Of a stretch of 64,000 nucleotides of DNA, positions 37,465 to 44,970 are shown in pieces (position 1 is the stretch's first letter; every line of letters begins with the position of its first letter). The position numbers and the translations under genes are program-made. The notes below the pieces were generated by a model. The model was not told where the DNA came from. It saw nothing but the letters and a program-made list of their open reading frames with translations, and did no database searches. The stretch is from JBAXEO01 sp964541375 (GTDB taxonomy: Bacteria; Actinomycetota; Coriobacteriia; Anaerosomatales; JAAXUF01): NCBI GenBank assembly GCA_964541375.1, contig CAZIPT010000001.1, positions 1-64,000 on the forward strand, read 5' to 3'.

Positions 37465-37685
37465 GATGCCTCCCCCGGGTACTGGAACACTTCGTCGAGC
37501 GGCACGCCGAACACGCGGGCGATCTGAAACGCCATCTCAAGCGACGGCGAGTAGCGGCCCTGCTCGATCGCGATCACCGTCTGCCGGGTGACGCCGACCC
37601 TGTCGGCCAGCTCGGCCTGGGTCATCTCGCCGTTAGCGAAGCGGAGCGCCCGGATGCTGTTGGTCACCCTCGTCGGCTTGACCAT
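37461..37685 (-). CDS. XRE-family transcriptional regulator (YozG/SinR-like)
   Basis: A 74-aa protein consisting of one XRE helix-turn-helix: [20 protein letters not shown], then [20 protein letters not shown] and [18 protein letters not shown]. This short class usually represses its own operon and often sits next to a small membrane protein, as here. The ATG follows the upstream stop by two bases. Its likely targets are the inverted repeats in the promoter at 38154-38207. The effector is unknown. Confidence 0.9.
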   Translation of the reverse strand: MVKPTRVTNSIRALRFANGEMTQAELADRVGVTRQTVIAIEQGRYSPSLEMAFQIARVFGVPLDEVFQYPGEAS

Positions 37686-37687
37686 GG

Positions 37688-38140
37688 CTAGTAGCCCCTG
37701 CGATACGCCACGATCTTGACCGCTGCAGTGACGAGCGCGGCGATCACGAACCCCAGATAGAGCGCATTCGCTATCCAGAAGTACGGGTACTCCAGCATGG
37801 TCAGCGCCATCGCCGCGACCACGCCGACAGAAGAGACGTAGTAGCCGATGAGTTCGCCGCGGCGGCTGATCTGCTTGTCACGCTCGTCCGACCTGCCGAT
37901 GTCCGCCCCTGAGCCAGGCTCTCTGATTTCGGCGGTGATTCCGCTGCCGATGCCGGTGAGAATCGAGCCGATGATCGTCAGGACGATCGATATGCCGATC
38001 GCGATGAGCATCGGCTTCTGGTAGGCGATTTCCGCGGCGGGGGTGGCGCCCAGCTGGCCGAGGACGATGGTGAAGTACGCGGCGGGGACAAGCGCGAACA
38101 CCAACGCCTCCACCCAAGTGACCTTCTCATCGAATGACAT
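37688..38140 (-). CDS. Small four-helix membrane protein, first gene of the XRE operon
   Basis: A 150-aa protein with four hydrophobic helices ([80 protein letters not shown]). A polar loop ([20 protein letters not shown]) separates helices 2 and 3. The R-DERDKQI-RRGE loop is typical of DUF2178-like proteins that are often paired with small XRE regulators. The start at 38140 has a very strong AAGGAGGC site; an upstream in-frame ATG at 38173 lies within the operator region. No function is established. Confidence 0.8.
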   Translation of the reverse strand: MSFDEKVTWVEALVFALVPAAYFTIVLGQLGATPAAEIAYQKPMLIAIGISIVLTIIGSILTGIGSGITAEIREPGSGADIGRSDERDKQISRRGELIGYYVSSVGVVAAMALTMLEYPYFWIANALYLGFVIAALVTAAVKIVAYRRGY

Positions 38141-38153
38141 GGCTGCCTCCTTG

Positions 38154-38207
38154 ATGTCAGATATCTTTGACATACCCGACTGTAAAGAGATCCAGACACT
38201 GTGTCAA
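38154..38207 (-). promoter_or_regulatory. Promoter with two palindromic operator candidates for the XRE operon
   Basis: On the minus strand a -35 TTGACA (38202-38207) and a -10 TACAGT (38179-38184) are separated by 17 bases, close to consensus. A perfect 11-bp palindrome GACACTGTGTC (38195-38205) overlaps the -35. A second inverted repeat, ATGTCA-N8-TGACAT (38154-38173), lies between the -10 and the start codon, around the expected transcription start. Either would allow repression by the XRE protein encoded two genes downstream. Confidence 0.75.
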
Positions 38208-38335
38208 GTATTATTTACTTCTCTTGAATGAGCGAGGCACGCACAACGGCGTCTGGGTTTGTCCTCTGCCGCCGCCGGGTACCATTTCGACGCAGTTCAC
38301 CCATGTGCACCCGCCCCCGAACGGAGGACGCAGAT

Positions 38336-39115
38336 ATGGACCGTTTGAAGCTCGGTGAGATCGCGTGGACCGACCTGCAAGTCACCGACATGGAGGCTCA
38401 GACCGCGTTCTACGAGAGCCTCTTCGGATGGACCCACGTCGACATGCCCACCGGAGAGGGCTTTCCGGACTACCGCATGTTCTACAAGGACGGCATCGTC
38501 GTCGCAGGCGGCAATCACATGAGCCCGGACATGAAGGCGTCCGGCGCGCCGTCATTCTGGGCTGTATACGTCGCGACACCGGATCTGGACGCGACGCTGG
38601 CCAAGGCCGAGGCCCTGGGCGGCACCATCATCATGCCGGCGATGGTCGTCCTCGAGAGCGGCCGCATGGTCGCCATCGCCGACCCCACCGGTGGCGGAGT
38701 GTTCTTCTGGCAGGCGCGCAACCACAAGGGCGCCGAGACGTTCGGCGAGCCGGGAACGATCGCCTGGGCCGACCTGAGCACCCGCGATCCACAAGCCGCA
38801 GCCGACTTCTTCACCGAGCTGCTCGGCTGGGAGTTCACCACCGTGAGCGACCCGGGTCCGTACTGGCAGTTCAGCGTCGATGGCGAAGGTCAAGGCGGCA
38901 TCATGCCGATGCCGGAGATGATGGGACCGGATGCTCGGCCTTTTTGGACGATCTACTTCGGGGCTGAGAGCATCGAGGCCGGTGTGGCCCGCGCCGAGGA
39001 GTTGGGCGCAACAACGATTGCGCCCCCGATGGGCATCGGCATGGGAATGGCGTTCGCGGTTCTCTCTGACCCCGCCGGAGCGGTGTTCTCGCTACTTGGG
39101 CCGATGGCCGGCTAA
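38336..39115 (+). CDS. VOC-family (glyoxalase/bleomycin-resistance fold) protein, two domains
   Basis: A 259-aa protein with two VOC domains of about 120 residues: IAWTDLQVTDMEAQTAFYES to MVAIADPTGGGVFFWQ, and IAWADLSTRDPQAAADFFTE to FAVLSDPAGAVFSLL. Each half has the beta-alpha-beta-beta-beta pattern and the repeated FGW/LGW segment. This type resembles the Streptomyces 27-kDa hydroxylase-like group, whose activity is not known; the usual metal ligands (H/E) are not all present. It is cytoplasmic. ATG 38336 follows GGAGGA. It converges with msrA. Confidence 0.87.
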   Translation: MDRLKLGEIAWTDLQVTDMEAQTAFYESLFGWTHVDMPTGEGFPDYRMFYKDGIVVAGGNHMSPDMKASGAPSFWAVYVATPDLDATLAKAEALGGTIIMPAMVVLESGRMVAIADPTGGGVFFWQARNHKGAETFGEPGTIAWADLSTRDPQAAADFFTELLGWEFTTVSDPGPYWQFSVDGEGQGGIMPMPEMMGPDARPFWTIYFGAESIEAGVARAEELGATTIAPPMGIGMGMAFAVLSDPAGAVFSLLGPMAG

Positions 39116-39134
39116 GGCGCCTCGCAAGCGCGTC

Positions 39135-39150
39135 GACGGGCTGACCCGTC
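39135..39150. terminator. Small hairpin between convergent genes
   Basis: GACGGG and CCCGTC pair perfectly around the loop CTGA, in the 54-base gap between the VOC gene and msrA. There is no T-run, so terminator function is only possible. Confidence 0.3.
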
Positions 39151-39169
39151 ACCCCGACTAGCGGCAGCG

Positions 39170-39850
39170 CTACCGCGGCCGAGCTACAGCCGCGGCGTCG
39201 AACAGCTTGCGCGGGATGTGGCAGTAGCCGTTGGGGTTCTTGTCGAGGTAGTCCTGGTGGTACTGCTCGGCGGGCGTGTACGTGGTCAGCGGACCGGTCT
39301 CGATGACGACCGGCTGCGAAAGCCCCGCCTGCAGCTTGGCTATCGAGGCGTCGATCACGGCCTTGTCGGCTAGGTCGGTGTAGTAGATTCCGGTGCGGTA
39401 CTCGACGCCTCTGTCGTTGCCCTGCCGGTTGACCGTCGTCGGGTCGATGGCGTCGTAGTAGAGGTCGAGCAGGAAGGGCAGTGGCGCCTGGGACGGGTCG
39501 TAGTCGACCTTGACCACCTCGGCATAGCCGCTGCCATCTCCATAGCGCGCGTTGTCCGACCGGCCGTTGGCGTAGCCCGACTCGGCGTTGATGACTCCGT
39601 GGACAAGGCTCACGTACTTCTCGAGTCCCCAGAAGCACCCGCCCGCAAGGTATATGGTCTTCACGTTCTCGCCTCCTGTGGCTGTGGCTTCGTAGGACGC
39701 TGTCGCTTCCGCCGCTCTGCTGTCAGTACCCGAGCGCAGCTGTTCCGTCCCACCCCGAGAGCAGCCGATGAGCGTCAATGACACTGCGATCGCCAGAACC
39801 AGCACCAGGGCAGGCCCCAAGTGCGCCCGGAAGGCTCGAATCCCAGTCAC
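39170..39850 (-). CDS. msrA: Exported lipoprotein peptide-methionine (S)-S-oxide reductase
   Basis: A 226-aa protein. The signal peptide ends in a lipobox (SLTLIGC), so the enzyme should sit outside the membrane. The MsrA domain then follows: IYLAGGCFWGLEKYV with the catalytic Cys, GVINAESGYANG, YGDGSGYAEVVKVDYDPSQA, PTTVNRQGNDRGVEYRTGIY and the C-terminal HQDYLDKNPNGYCHIP with a probable resolving Cys. It reduces methionine-S-sulfoxide in exported proteins. GTG 39850 has GAGAGGAG at a good distance; the earlier ATG at 39901 would place a non-signal extension in front. No msrB is near, so the electron donor is unknown. Confidence 0.92.
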   Translation of the reverse strand: MTGIRAFRAHLGPALVLVLAIAVSLTLIGCSRGGTEQLRSGTDSRAAEATASYEATATGGENVKTIYLAGGCFWGLEKYVSLVHGVINAESGYANGRSDNARYGDGSGYAEVVKVDYDPSQAPLPFLLDLYYDAIDPTTVNRQGNDRGVEYRTGIYYTDLADKAVIDASIAKLQAGLSQPVVIETGPLTTYTPAEQYHQDYLDKNPNGYCHIPRKLFDAAAVARPR

Positions 39851-39915
39851 CGGTGAACTCCTCTCGCGACGATGCTTGTGGGCAGAGCAAGCGGCGTGCA
39901 ACAGCTGCCATCCAC

Positions 39916-40470
39916 TCAGCTCGCTGGACTATCAGCACGTCGGAGCATGAACAAGGCGACAAAGAAGACGCCGATGCCGAATACCGGCCCGAGCGGAAGC
40001 AGAACCATGACCGCCGAGAGACCCATCGCCACCGATATCCGCATCGCACGGCTCTTGAGCACGTACAGTCCGACCGGCAGCAAGGTCAGTGTGGTGGCTA
40101 CGCCGCCGAGAAGCGCCCAGACCAGTGTGCTGACAGCGGTTGTCTCGAATCCCTTGGCGAAGACGTGCGCGCCCAGCGCAACAACGTAGGCGACGACTCC
40201 GGAGAAGAAGGCGACCGCCCCCAGTCCAGCCACGTTGCGATCAGGTCCGCGCCGCCATAGCAGCAGCAATCCTCCTGCGAGGAACGGAAGCAGCACCGGT
40301 CCGATCATCAGGGGACCGCTTCCGACCCAGTCGATCAAGGCCAGCCGCCCCGCCGAGATTACGATCAGCGCCGCAAGGGCGATTGCGACGATCCACGCCG
40401 AAGGGATTCGCCGGAACCATCTCTCGCGGGTCGCTCGTTGCGCGACCTCATCCGGAACCTGCGAGGTCAT
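39916..40470 (-). CDS. Polytopic membrane protein, last gene of the PadR operon
   Basis: A 184-aa protein with five to six hydrophobic helices (IVAIALAALIVISAGRLALI, MIGPVLLPFLAGGLLLLW, GAVAFFSGVVAYVVALGAHV, TLVWALLGGVATTLTLLPVG, AVMVLLPLGPVFGIGVFFVA). I do not recognise a family. The start ATG overlaps the stop of the small zinc-ribbon frame as ATGA (40467-40470), so it is translationally coupled to it and probably belongs to the operon beginning at 42487. Confidence 0.7.
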   Translation of the reverse strand: MTSQVPDEVAQRATRERWFRRIPSAWIVAIALAALIVISAGRLALIDWVGSGPLMIGPVLLPFLAGGLLLLWRRGPDRNVAGLGAVAFFSGVVAYVVALGAHVFAKGFETTAVSTLVWALLGGVATTLTLLPVGLYVLKSRAMRISVAMGLSAVMVLLPLGPVFGIGVFFVALFMLRRADSPAS

Positions 40471-40619
40471 TGTGCGACCCCGCCGAGCGGTTCTCCGCAT
40501 CGCGAGCACCTGGCATTCTCGGCATCCGCGCAATCGCCGAGCACGTATAGGCGACCCCCGTAGGTTGCCGCCAGATTGTGAAGCCCGATGCGCCGTGTGG
40601 CGATCATACCCGCGGTCAT
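40467..40619 (-). CDS. Small protein with CxxC zinc-ribbon-like end
   Basis: A 50-aa frame, MTAGMIATRRIGLHNLAATY to the end CADAENARCSRCGEPLGG. The C-terminal CSRC pair plus an earlier Cys suggests half of a zinc ribbon. Just upstream, a 7-codon frame (MLALIVVC) with a good ribosome site ends in TGATG, which could be a hydrophobic leader in another frame or the broken first helix of this protein. It overlaps the next gene by ATGA, which supports translation. Reality is likely but not certain. Confidence 0.45.
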   Translation of the reverse strand: MTAGMIATRRIGLHNLAATYGGRLYVLGDCADAENARCSRCGEPLGGVAQ

Positions 40620-40671
40620 CAGCACACGACGATCAGCGCCAGCATCACGCTTCCCACCTCCCGCGATTCCC

Positions 40672-41742
40672 CTATTTGGCGCCGGGCGCGACCCCCACGT
40701 CGATGCCGACCACGACCCAGTCGCTGCCCACCCCATCGGCTCGCAACCACTGCCGCTGGCCCAGGGTGAAGGTCGACGAACCGACCGGAACCTCGCCGTT
40801 CGCACCCCGCGCCAACTCGGTGACCTCCACGCGATACACGCCCGGCTTTATCTGCTCGGGCGTCGCTAGGCGCACCGTGCGAATGTCCTTCTCGGCGATT
40901 CGCGCCCAAAGCGGCTGAAGGTCTAGCGCACCCTCCGGCGAGACATACGACGACGCGGAGGTGATGTCCGGCCCCGGTGCTCCCATGAGCCCGTTGTAGA
41001 CCTGCGTGACGACGCTTTCGAGCTGCTTGTCGATCGGCACTCCGCCCCCGACGGTCTTGCCGGAGTACTCGGCCGAGATGGCTGCGGCAGCAAGCCAAGA
41101 GCCTCCGAAGTCGAGGCCGACGAGCGACGCGCCCGCAATCAGCAAGACCGCTACTAGGGCAACGATCACCGCCAAGCCGACGCGGCGGCGAGGGGCTAGA
41201 CCCAACGCTCTCAGCTCTTCGATACGGACCAATCGCCAGAACCCGGGAGCGCGGACGACCGCGAGCCCGGTGAGTGTCATGCCCGGGCTGAGTGAGCGCC
41301 CTCCCCGCCGCCAAGGGCGCCAGATGAAGAACGGCCACGCCAACGCCGCGGCGCCGAGCACAACGGCAATCACGATGCTCATCGCCCGCGGCTGGCCGAA
41401 CCAGCCCGCGACGTACAGTGGAAGCGCCGCCGCGAGAGGAACCGCCAGCCCGATCGCGATATCGACGGGAGCGGCGATACCCAGTCGCCACCACGTTCCC
41501 GAGGCCATGCCCGCCGCGGGGTCGAGCCCGCGCTCGGCCAAGATGCCACGAGCCAGCTCGGCCGGCTCGCCGAGCCGCGCGGTCTGTGCTTCCGCCGCCC
41601 GGGCGTCGTCTCCGGCAGCTTCAGTTAGGAGGGACCGAATCTCGGCAACGACGTCGTCGGCATCCGCGGCGCCCGCAGACGTGAGTTCCGAGCGCAGCCT
41701 TGAGAGGTAGTTTTCGATAATCCACGATGCAGAGCGCGTCAT
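40672..41742 (-). CDS. HAAS-domain (DUF1700-like) membrane protein paired with PadR
   Basis: A 356-aa protein. The N-terminal 75 residues form the helical HAAS-type segment (WIIENYLSRLRSELTSAGAA, DDVVAEIRSLLTEAAGDDA, ARLGEPAELARGILAERGLD) that typically occurs next to PadR regulators. Four to five helices follow (VDIAIGLAVPLAAALPLYVA, SIVIAVVLGAAALAWPFFIW, VGLAVIVALVAVLLIAGASL), then an external domain of about 150 residues (VTQVYNGLMGAPGPDITSAS, VPVGSSTFTLGQRQWLRADG). It may carry a signal to or from the PadR protein. The ATG overlaps the PadR stop (ATGA, 41739-41742). Confidence 0.78.
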   Translation of the reverse strand: MTRSASWIIENYLSRLRSELTSAGAADADDVVAEIRSLLTEAAGDDARAAEAQTARLGEPAELARGILAERGLDPAAGMASGTWWRLGIAAPVDIAIGLAVPLAAALPLYVAGWFGQPRAMSIVIAVVLGAAALAWPFFIWRPWRRGGRSLSPGMTLTGLAVVRAPGFWRLVRIEELRALGLAPRRRVGLAVIVALVAVLLIAGASLVGLDFGGSWLAAAAISAEYSGKTVGGGVPIDKQLESVVTQVYNGLMGAPGPDITSASSYVSPEGALDLQPLWARIAEKDIRTVRLATPEQIKPGVYRVEVTELARGANGEVPVGSSTFTLGQRQWLRADGVGSDWVVVGIDVGVAPGAK

Positions 41743-42080
41743 CCGTCCTCCCCCCTGATGGTATCCATAGCCTCGCCGATGCGGCGCCATTCGGCCTGAG
41801 CGCGAGTCAAGAACGCGGCGCCATCCGCCGTGAGCTCGTAGTACTTGCGGGGATTGCCGGGTGAATCGGTCTCCCACGTGGCCTCAACCAAGCCGTCCGC
41901 CTCAAGACGCTTTAGGACCGGGTAGACCGTGCTAAGCCCCGCGACGAGGTCGCCCAGCTCATCGAGCGCCTGGACGATCCCGTAGCCGTGCATGCGCCCT
42001 CGGCTGCTGAGCAGTTCGAGCACGAACAGCTCGACGATGCCCTTGCGCGTCTGCGCGAGCCAGGAAGCTAGTGGGTCCAC
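41739..42080 (-). CDS. PadR-family transcriptional regulator
   Basis: A 113-aa winged-helix regulator. Typical PadR features are LAQTRKGIVELFVLELLSSR, MHGYGIVQALDEL and LSTVYPVLKRLEADGLVEAT, followed by NPRKYYELTADGAAFL, the wing. The short form without an extended coiled coil is the kind coupled to HAAS membrane proteins. It probably represses its own operon. The start is GTG 42080, 13 bases inside the end of the upstream membrane gene, so it is cotranslated. The ligand is unknown. Confidence 0.93.
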   Translation of the reverse strand: MDPLASWLAQTRKGIVELFVLELLSSRGRMHGYGIVQALDELGDLVAGLSTVYPVLKRLEADGLVEATWETDSPGNPRKYYELTADGAAFLTRAQAEWRRIGEAMDTIRGEDG

Positions 42081-42487
42081 ACAGCCTCGTCCCCCTCGGA
42101 GGCCGCAGCTCTCGCCTCACGGCCAAAACGTCGCCAGCCAACCGTGACGCCCGTCGCGATCGCCACACCCAGCGCGACCGATGTCACCCAGGGCGGCTCC
42201 GCGCCGAATGATACGGCAACGCTCCACAGCGTCGTGAACCCGCTCGCGAACAGCAGAGAGCTACCCAGCCATGGCAAGCGCTCGCTCGCGTAAAGGCCCG
42301 CAACCATGAAGGCGATCGCACACGCTAGGCCGACGAGCACCGAGATCAGCGGAGCGAGAGCGGAGGTTGATCCGTCGGGAGGTACGAGCATCCGCAGCAC
42401 CACCGACGCGACGAACGACGCCATCAGGCCTCCGAGCAGCACGCCGTAGACCCCCTGCAGTTCCGACCTACTCTTCTTCTCGGCCAT
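42068..42487 (-). CDS. Small four-helix membrane protein, first gene of the PadR operon
   Basis: A 139-aa protein with four helices (VLLGGLMASFVASVVLRML, LAPLISVLVGLACAIAFMVA, WLGSSLLFASGFTTLWSVAV, VTSVALGVAIATGVTVGW). It is unrecognised. A very strong GAAGGAGGAGGTC site directly before ATG 42487 makes the start certain. It leads an operon: this gene, PadR, HAAS protein, small zinc-ribbon frame, membrane protein at 39916. Confidence 0.75.
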   Translation of the reverse strand: MAEKKSRSELQGVYGVLLGGLMASFVASVVLRMLVPPDGSTSALAPLISVLVGLACAIAFMVAGLYASERLPWLGSSLLFASGFTTLWSVAVSFGAEPPWVTSVALGVAIATGVTVGWRRFGREARAAASEGDEAVWTH

Positions 42488-42547
42488 GACCTCCTCCTTC
42501 CTGACTGGCGTACGCGTGCAGCGCATGCGTCTTCCGTGCCCGATCCA

Positions 42548-43912
42548 CTACGCCAGAAGCTCCCGCATCGCAGCCCGCCACACACTGGGAATCCGCTCCT
42601 GGAGCGCGTCCGGACGACCCATGCTCTCGCCGATCATGCGCGTCACGAACGGGCGGGCGACCTCCATGATGTCAATGTCCGGGTAGAGCCGCCGAGCGAC
42701 CCCCTCAACCGTCGCGAGCGACTTCACGAGCAGCCCGTAGCCGCCAGGAATCGCAATCCCGTTTCGCCGCAGCAGGCCGAGGAACCCGAACCCGAAGTGC
42801 CTGAAGTCGGTGTTGCCGCCACCCATGGTCTTGTCGAGCAGCACGCCCAGCTCGCGTCGCACCGTCGCAACCTTCTCCGGCGGCACGACCACGCCCAGAT
42901 TCGCGCTGTAGCGCAGCGCGCGGTCGGCATCGCGGTAGACGAAGCCCGCGAGCACCTGGGCGATGTCGCCGCGCTCGGCAGCAGTGAGGTGCCCCACGAT
43001 ACCGAAGTCGAGGTAGGCGATGCGGCTGTCGGGAGTCACGAACAGGTTCGACGGGTGCAGGTCGGCGTGATAGCGACCGTAGAGCATCACTTGGCGCATG
43101 AACGCGGTCGCGCCATGCACGGCCAACCCATGGGCGTCCACGCCGGCGAGTTCGGCCTCGCTGAGTTCCGAGAGCCGCCAGCCGTACATGCGCTCCATCG
43201 TGAGCACGCGCGGAGCGGCGTGCGTCCAAACGATGCGCGGAACGACGATCTTGGGGTCGGGCCGGAAGTCGAAGGCGAAGCGGTCGGCGATGCGGCCTTC
43301 CACCCGCAGGTCGAGCTCGCGCTCCAGCGAGCGGGCGAACTCATCGAGCATGCCATCAAGATCGATGCCGCGTACCAGCAACCTCGCGAGCGCGCTACCG
43401 GCAAGTCGCCGAGCCTCGACGATGTCACTGCGCAGCGCGTCCGCCGCTCCCGGGCGGATGACCTTCACCACGACTTCGGCGCCCGCAGGCAGTTCCTCGC
43501 CCCACACCGGTCGATAGGGCGTGGCGAGCACCGCGGCGTGGACCTGCGCCACAGACGCTGTGGCGAGCGCAGTCTCGTCGATTGACGCGTACAGCGACTC
43601 GATCGGCGCCCCGAGGCTCTCCTCGATCAACGGCCGAAGCTGAGAGAAGGGCACGGCCGCGACACGGTCACAGAGGCACTCCATCTCGCCCGCGAGCTCC
43701 TCGCCAAACTCATCGGGGCGTACCGAGATCATCTGCCCGAGCTTGATGAACGCGCCGCCCAGCTTCTCGAACGCGCGTCGCCATTCGTTTGCGAACGCGG
43801 CGCGCCGCGTCCGTGCGGGAGCGAGCCCGAAGCGTGAGCGAGCTAGGCCGCGCGCAGATGCTGCCAGCAGCGCGCGGGTGATCTGCGTTGAGCGCGCGGA
43901 CACTCGACTCAC
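42548..43912 (-). CDS. UbiB/ABC1/AarF-type atypical kinase
   Basis: A 454-aa protein of the ABC1/UbiB family. The KxGQ-like motif appears as FIKLGQMISVRPDEF (residues about 55-69), the ATP-lysine in EVVVKVIRPG, the Ala-rich loop equivalent in ATASVAQVHAAVL, the catalytic-loop YHADLHPSNLFV and the metal-binding YLDFGIVGHL. UbiB proteins are ATPases needed for isoprenoid lipid or quinone biosynthesis. There is one C-terminal hydrophobic segment at most. The start GTG 43912 overlaps the stop of the coiled-coil gene (GTGA). In an anaerobe, a menaquinone or other isoprenoid lipid role would be expected. Confidence 0.9.
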   Translation of the reverse strand: MSRVSARSTQITRALLAASARGLARSRFGLAPARTRRAAFANEWRRAFEKLGGAFIKLGQMISVRPDEFGEELAGEMECLCDRVAAVPFSQLRPLIEESLGAPIESLYASIDETALATASVAQVHAAVLATPYRPVWGEELPAGAEVVVKVIRPGAADALRSDIVEARRLAGSALARLLVRGIDLDGMLDEFARSLERELDLRVEGRIADRFAFDFRPDPKIVVPRIVWTHAAPRVLTMERMYGWRLSELSEAELAGVDAHGLAVHGATAFMRQVMLYGRYHADLHPSNLFVTPDSRIAYLDFGIVGHLTAAERGDIAQVLAGFVYRDADRALRYSANLGVVVPPEKVATVRRELGVLLDKTMGGGNTDFRHFGFGFLGLLRRNGIAIPGGYGLLVKSLATVEGVARRLYPDIDIMEVARPFVTRMIGESMGRPDALQERIPSVWRAAMRELLA

Positions 43913-44253
43913 GCTCCCGTGACGCCGACGTGCGCAGCCATGGCATCGAGCGTCGTCCGCATCTGCTCGAGTGTGCCGCGCAGTTCAGCGACTTCGAAGC
44001 GGATTTCGTCGAGGCGCTCGTCCGCGGCGTTCACGGCCTCATCTGCGTTCCCAGACGCTATCTGCTCCCTGAGCCGCGCCTTCTCCTCGGCGACCATCGC
44101 CATGAAGCCATCGGTGAAGGCGTCAGCTCCGCCGGACATCCCCTCGCCGGCGCCCGCTCGGCCCCGCTCCACGGACTGCACCATCAGGTCGTCTGCCTGG
44201 TCGTGCGTGAACATCCATAGCGCGAAGAACTTCATGGGATCGAAGCCTGCCAT
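43909..44253 (-). CDS. Coiled-coil helical protein coupled to the UbiB kinase
   Basis: A 114-aa protein: a short hydrophobic N-terminal segment (MAGFDPMKFFALWMFTHDQA), a Gly/Ala linker, and a long amphipathic coiled coil (FMAMVAEEKARLREQIASGN, LDEIRFEVAELRGTLEQMRT). The shape is that of phasin- or PhaF-like accessory proteins that accompany UbiB homologues in some bacteria. The stop overlaps the UbiB start, so the two are coupled and probably act together. An alternative upstream ATG at 44343 would extend into the control region. Confidence 0.65.
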   Translation of the reverse strand: MAGFDPMKFFALWMFTHDQADDLMVQSVERGRAGAGEGMSGGADAFTDGFMAMVAEEKARLREQIASGNADEAVNAADERLDEIRFEVAELRGTLEQMRTTLDAMAAHVGVTGA

Positions 44254-44317
44254 CTCAACCGCCCCCTCGAATCGACCGACCTGGCCTGCGGAAGCGCGAG
44301 CCACCGCTGAGACGACT

Positions 44318-44334
44318 ATTACACAATGCGTAAT
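44318..44334. promoter_or_regulatory. Inverted repeat ATTAC-N7-GTAAT in a divergent gap
   Basis: ATTAC and GTAAT frame seven bases in the 137-base gap between the coiled-coil gene (minus) and the membrane gene (plus). A TATACT -10-like box lies 15 bases further right (44349-44354), pointing towards the gene at 44391, but no good -35 is in place. It may be the site of a repressor; none is assigned. Confidence 0.35.
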
Positions 44335-44390
44335 ACCATGCAAGATGCTATACTATCGCAGCTGACCCGTCCAAGAATGGGGGCCGTCGG

Positions 44391-44849
44391 GTGATCAAGC
44401 GAATCGGTCTTGTGGTGGTTGGGCTCTGGCTCGCCGAGCTCGCGATAGGCCTGCTGTTCCAAGCGGTCTACAGCGTGATCGGAGTGCCTACCGGGGCGTG
44501 GATGCCGGTGGCCTTCACCCTTGGTTTCGCCGTTGGCGCGATACCGTTCGTCGTTGCCGCCTGGCTGATCGGACGATGGCAGGGCCTGCAGGGACTCCAA
44601 CTCACGCTCACGACCGTTGCCGCCTACCTCCTCGGAGCAGCGGTGGGCGTCCTCGTCGTTGGGCCGGTGGTGACTGTTGTCTTGAGGAGAACCAGCCCGG
44701 CCATTCCGGGAGCCTACCCAGCCATCTCGGACTACGGAATCACAGCTCTCGTGGGCCTCTTCGGGGCAATCGTAGGCATAGGCGTCTACTGGCTGGTCGG
44801 GTTCATATCGAAGAGATGGTTTCGTCCGAGAGCGAATGGCGAGATCTGA
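44391..44849 (+). CDS. Small four-helix membrane protein
   Basis: A 152-aa protein with four hydrophobic helices (RIGLVVVGLWLAELAIGLLF, VAFTLGFAVGAIPFVVAAWL, LTLTTVAAYLLGAAVGVLVV, YGITALVGLFGAIVGIGVYW). The last residues are basic (KRWFRPRANG). The family is unrecognised. The start is GTG 44391, ten bases after GGGGG. It stands alone, divergent from the UbiB pair, and converges with the NHL protein. It has no signal peptide beyond the first helix. Confidence 0.65.
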   Translation: MIKRIGLVVVGLWLAELAIGLLFQAVYSVIGVPTGAWMPVAFTLGFAVGAIPFVVAAWLIGRWQGLQGLQLTLTTVAAYLLGAAVGVLVVGPVVTVVLRRTSPAIPGAYPAISDYGITALVGLFGAIVGIGVYWLVGFISKRWFRPRANGEI

Positions 44850-44970
44850 GGGGTGAGGCGAAAGTGACCCGCCTCTCTAGCTGGTGGTCAGCTTCGAGCT
44901 TGCCGCCCTCCGGGCCCGGTGGGAGCGGCGGCCGACGCGACCATACGGCGAAAGCGCTATAGCTCTCTCG

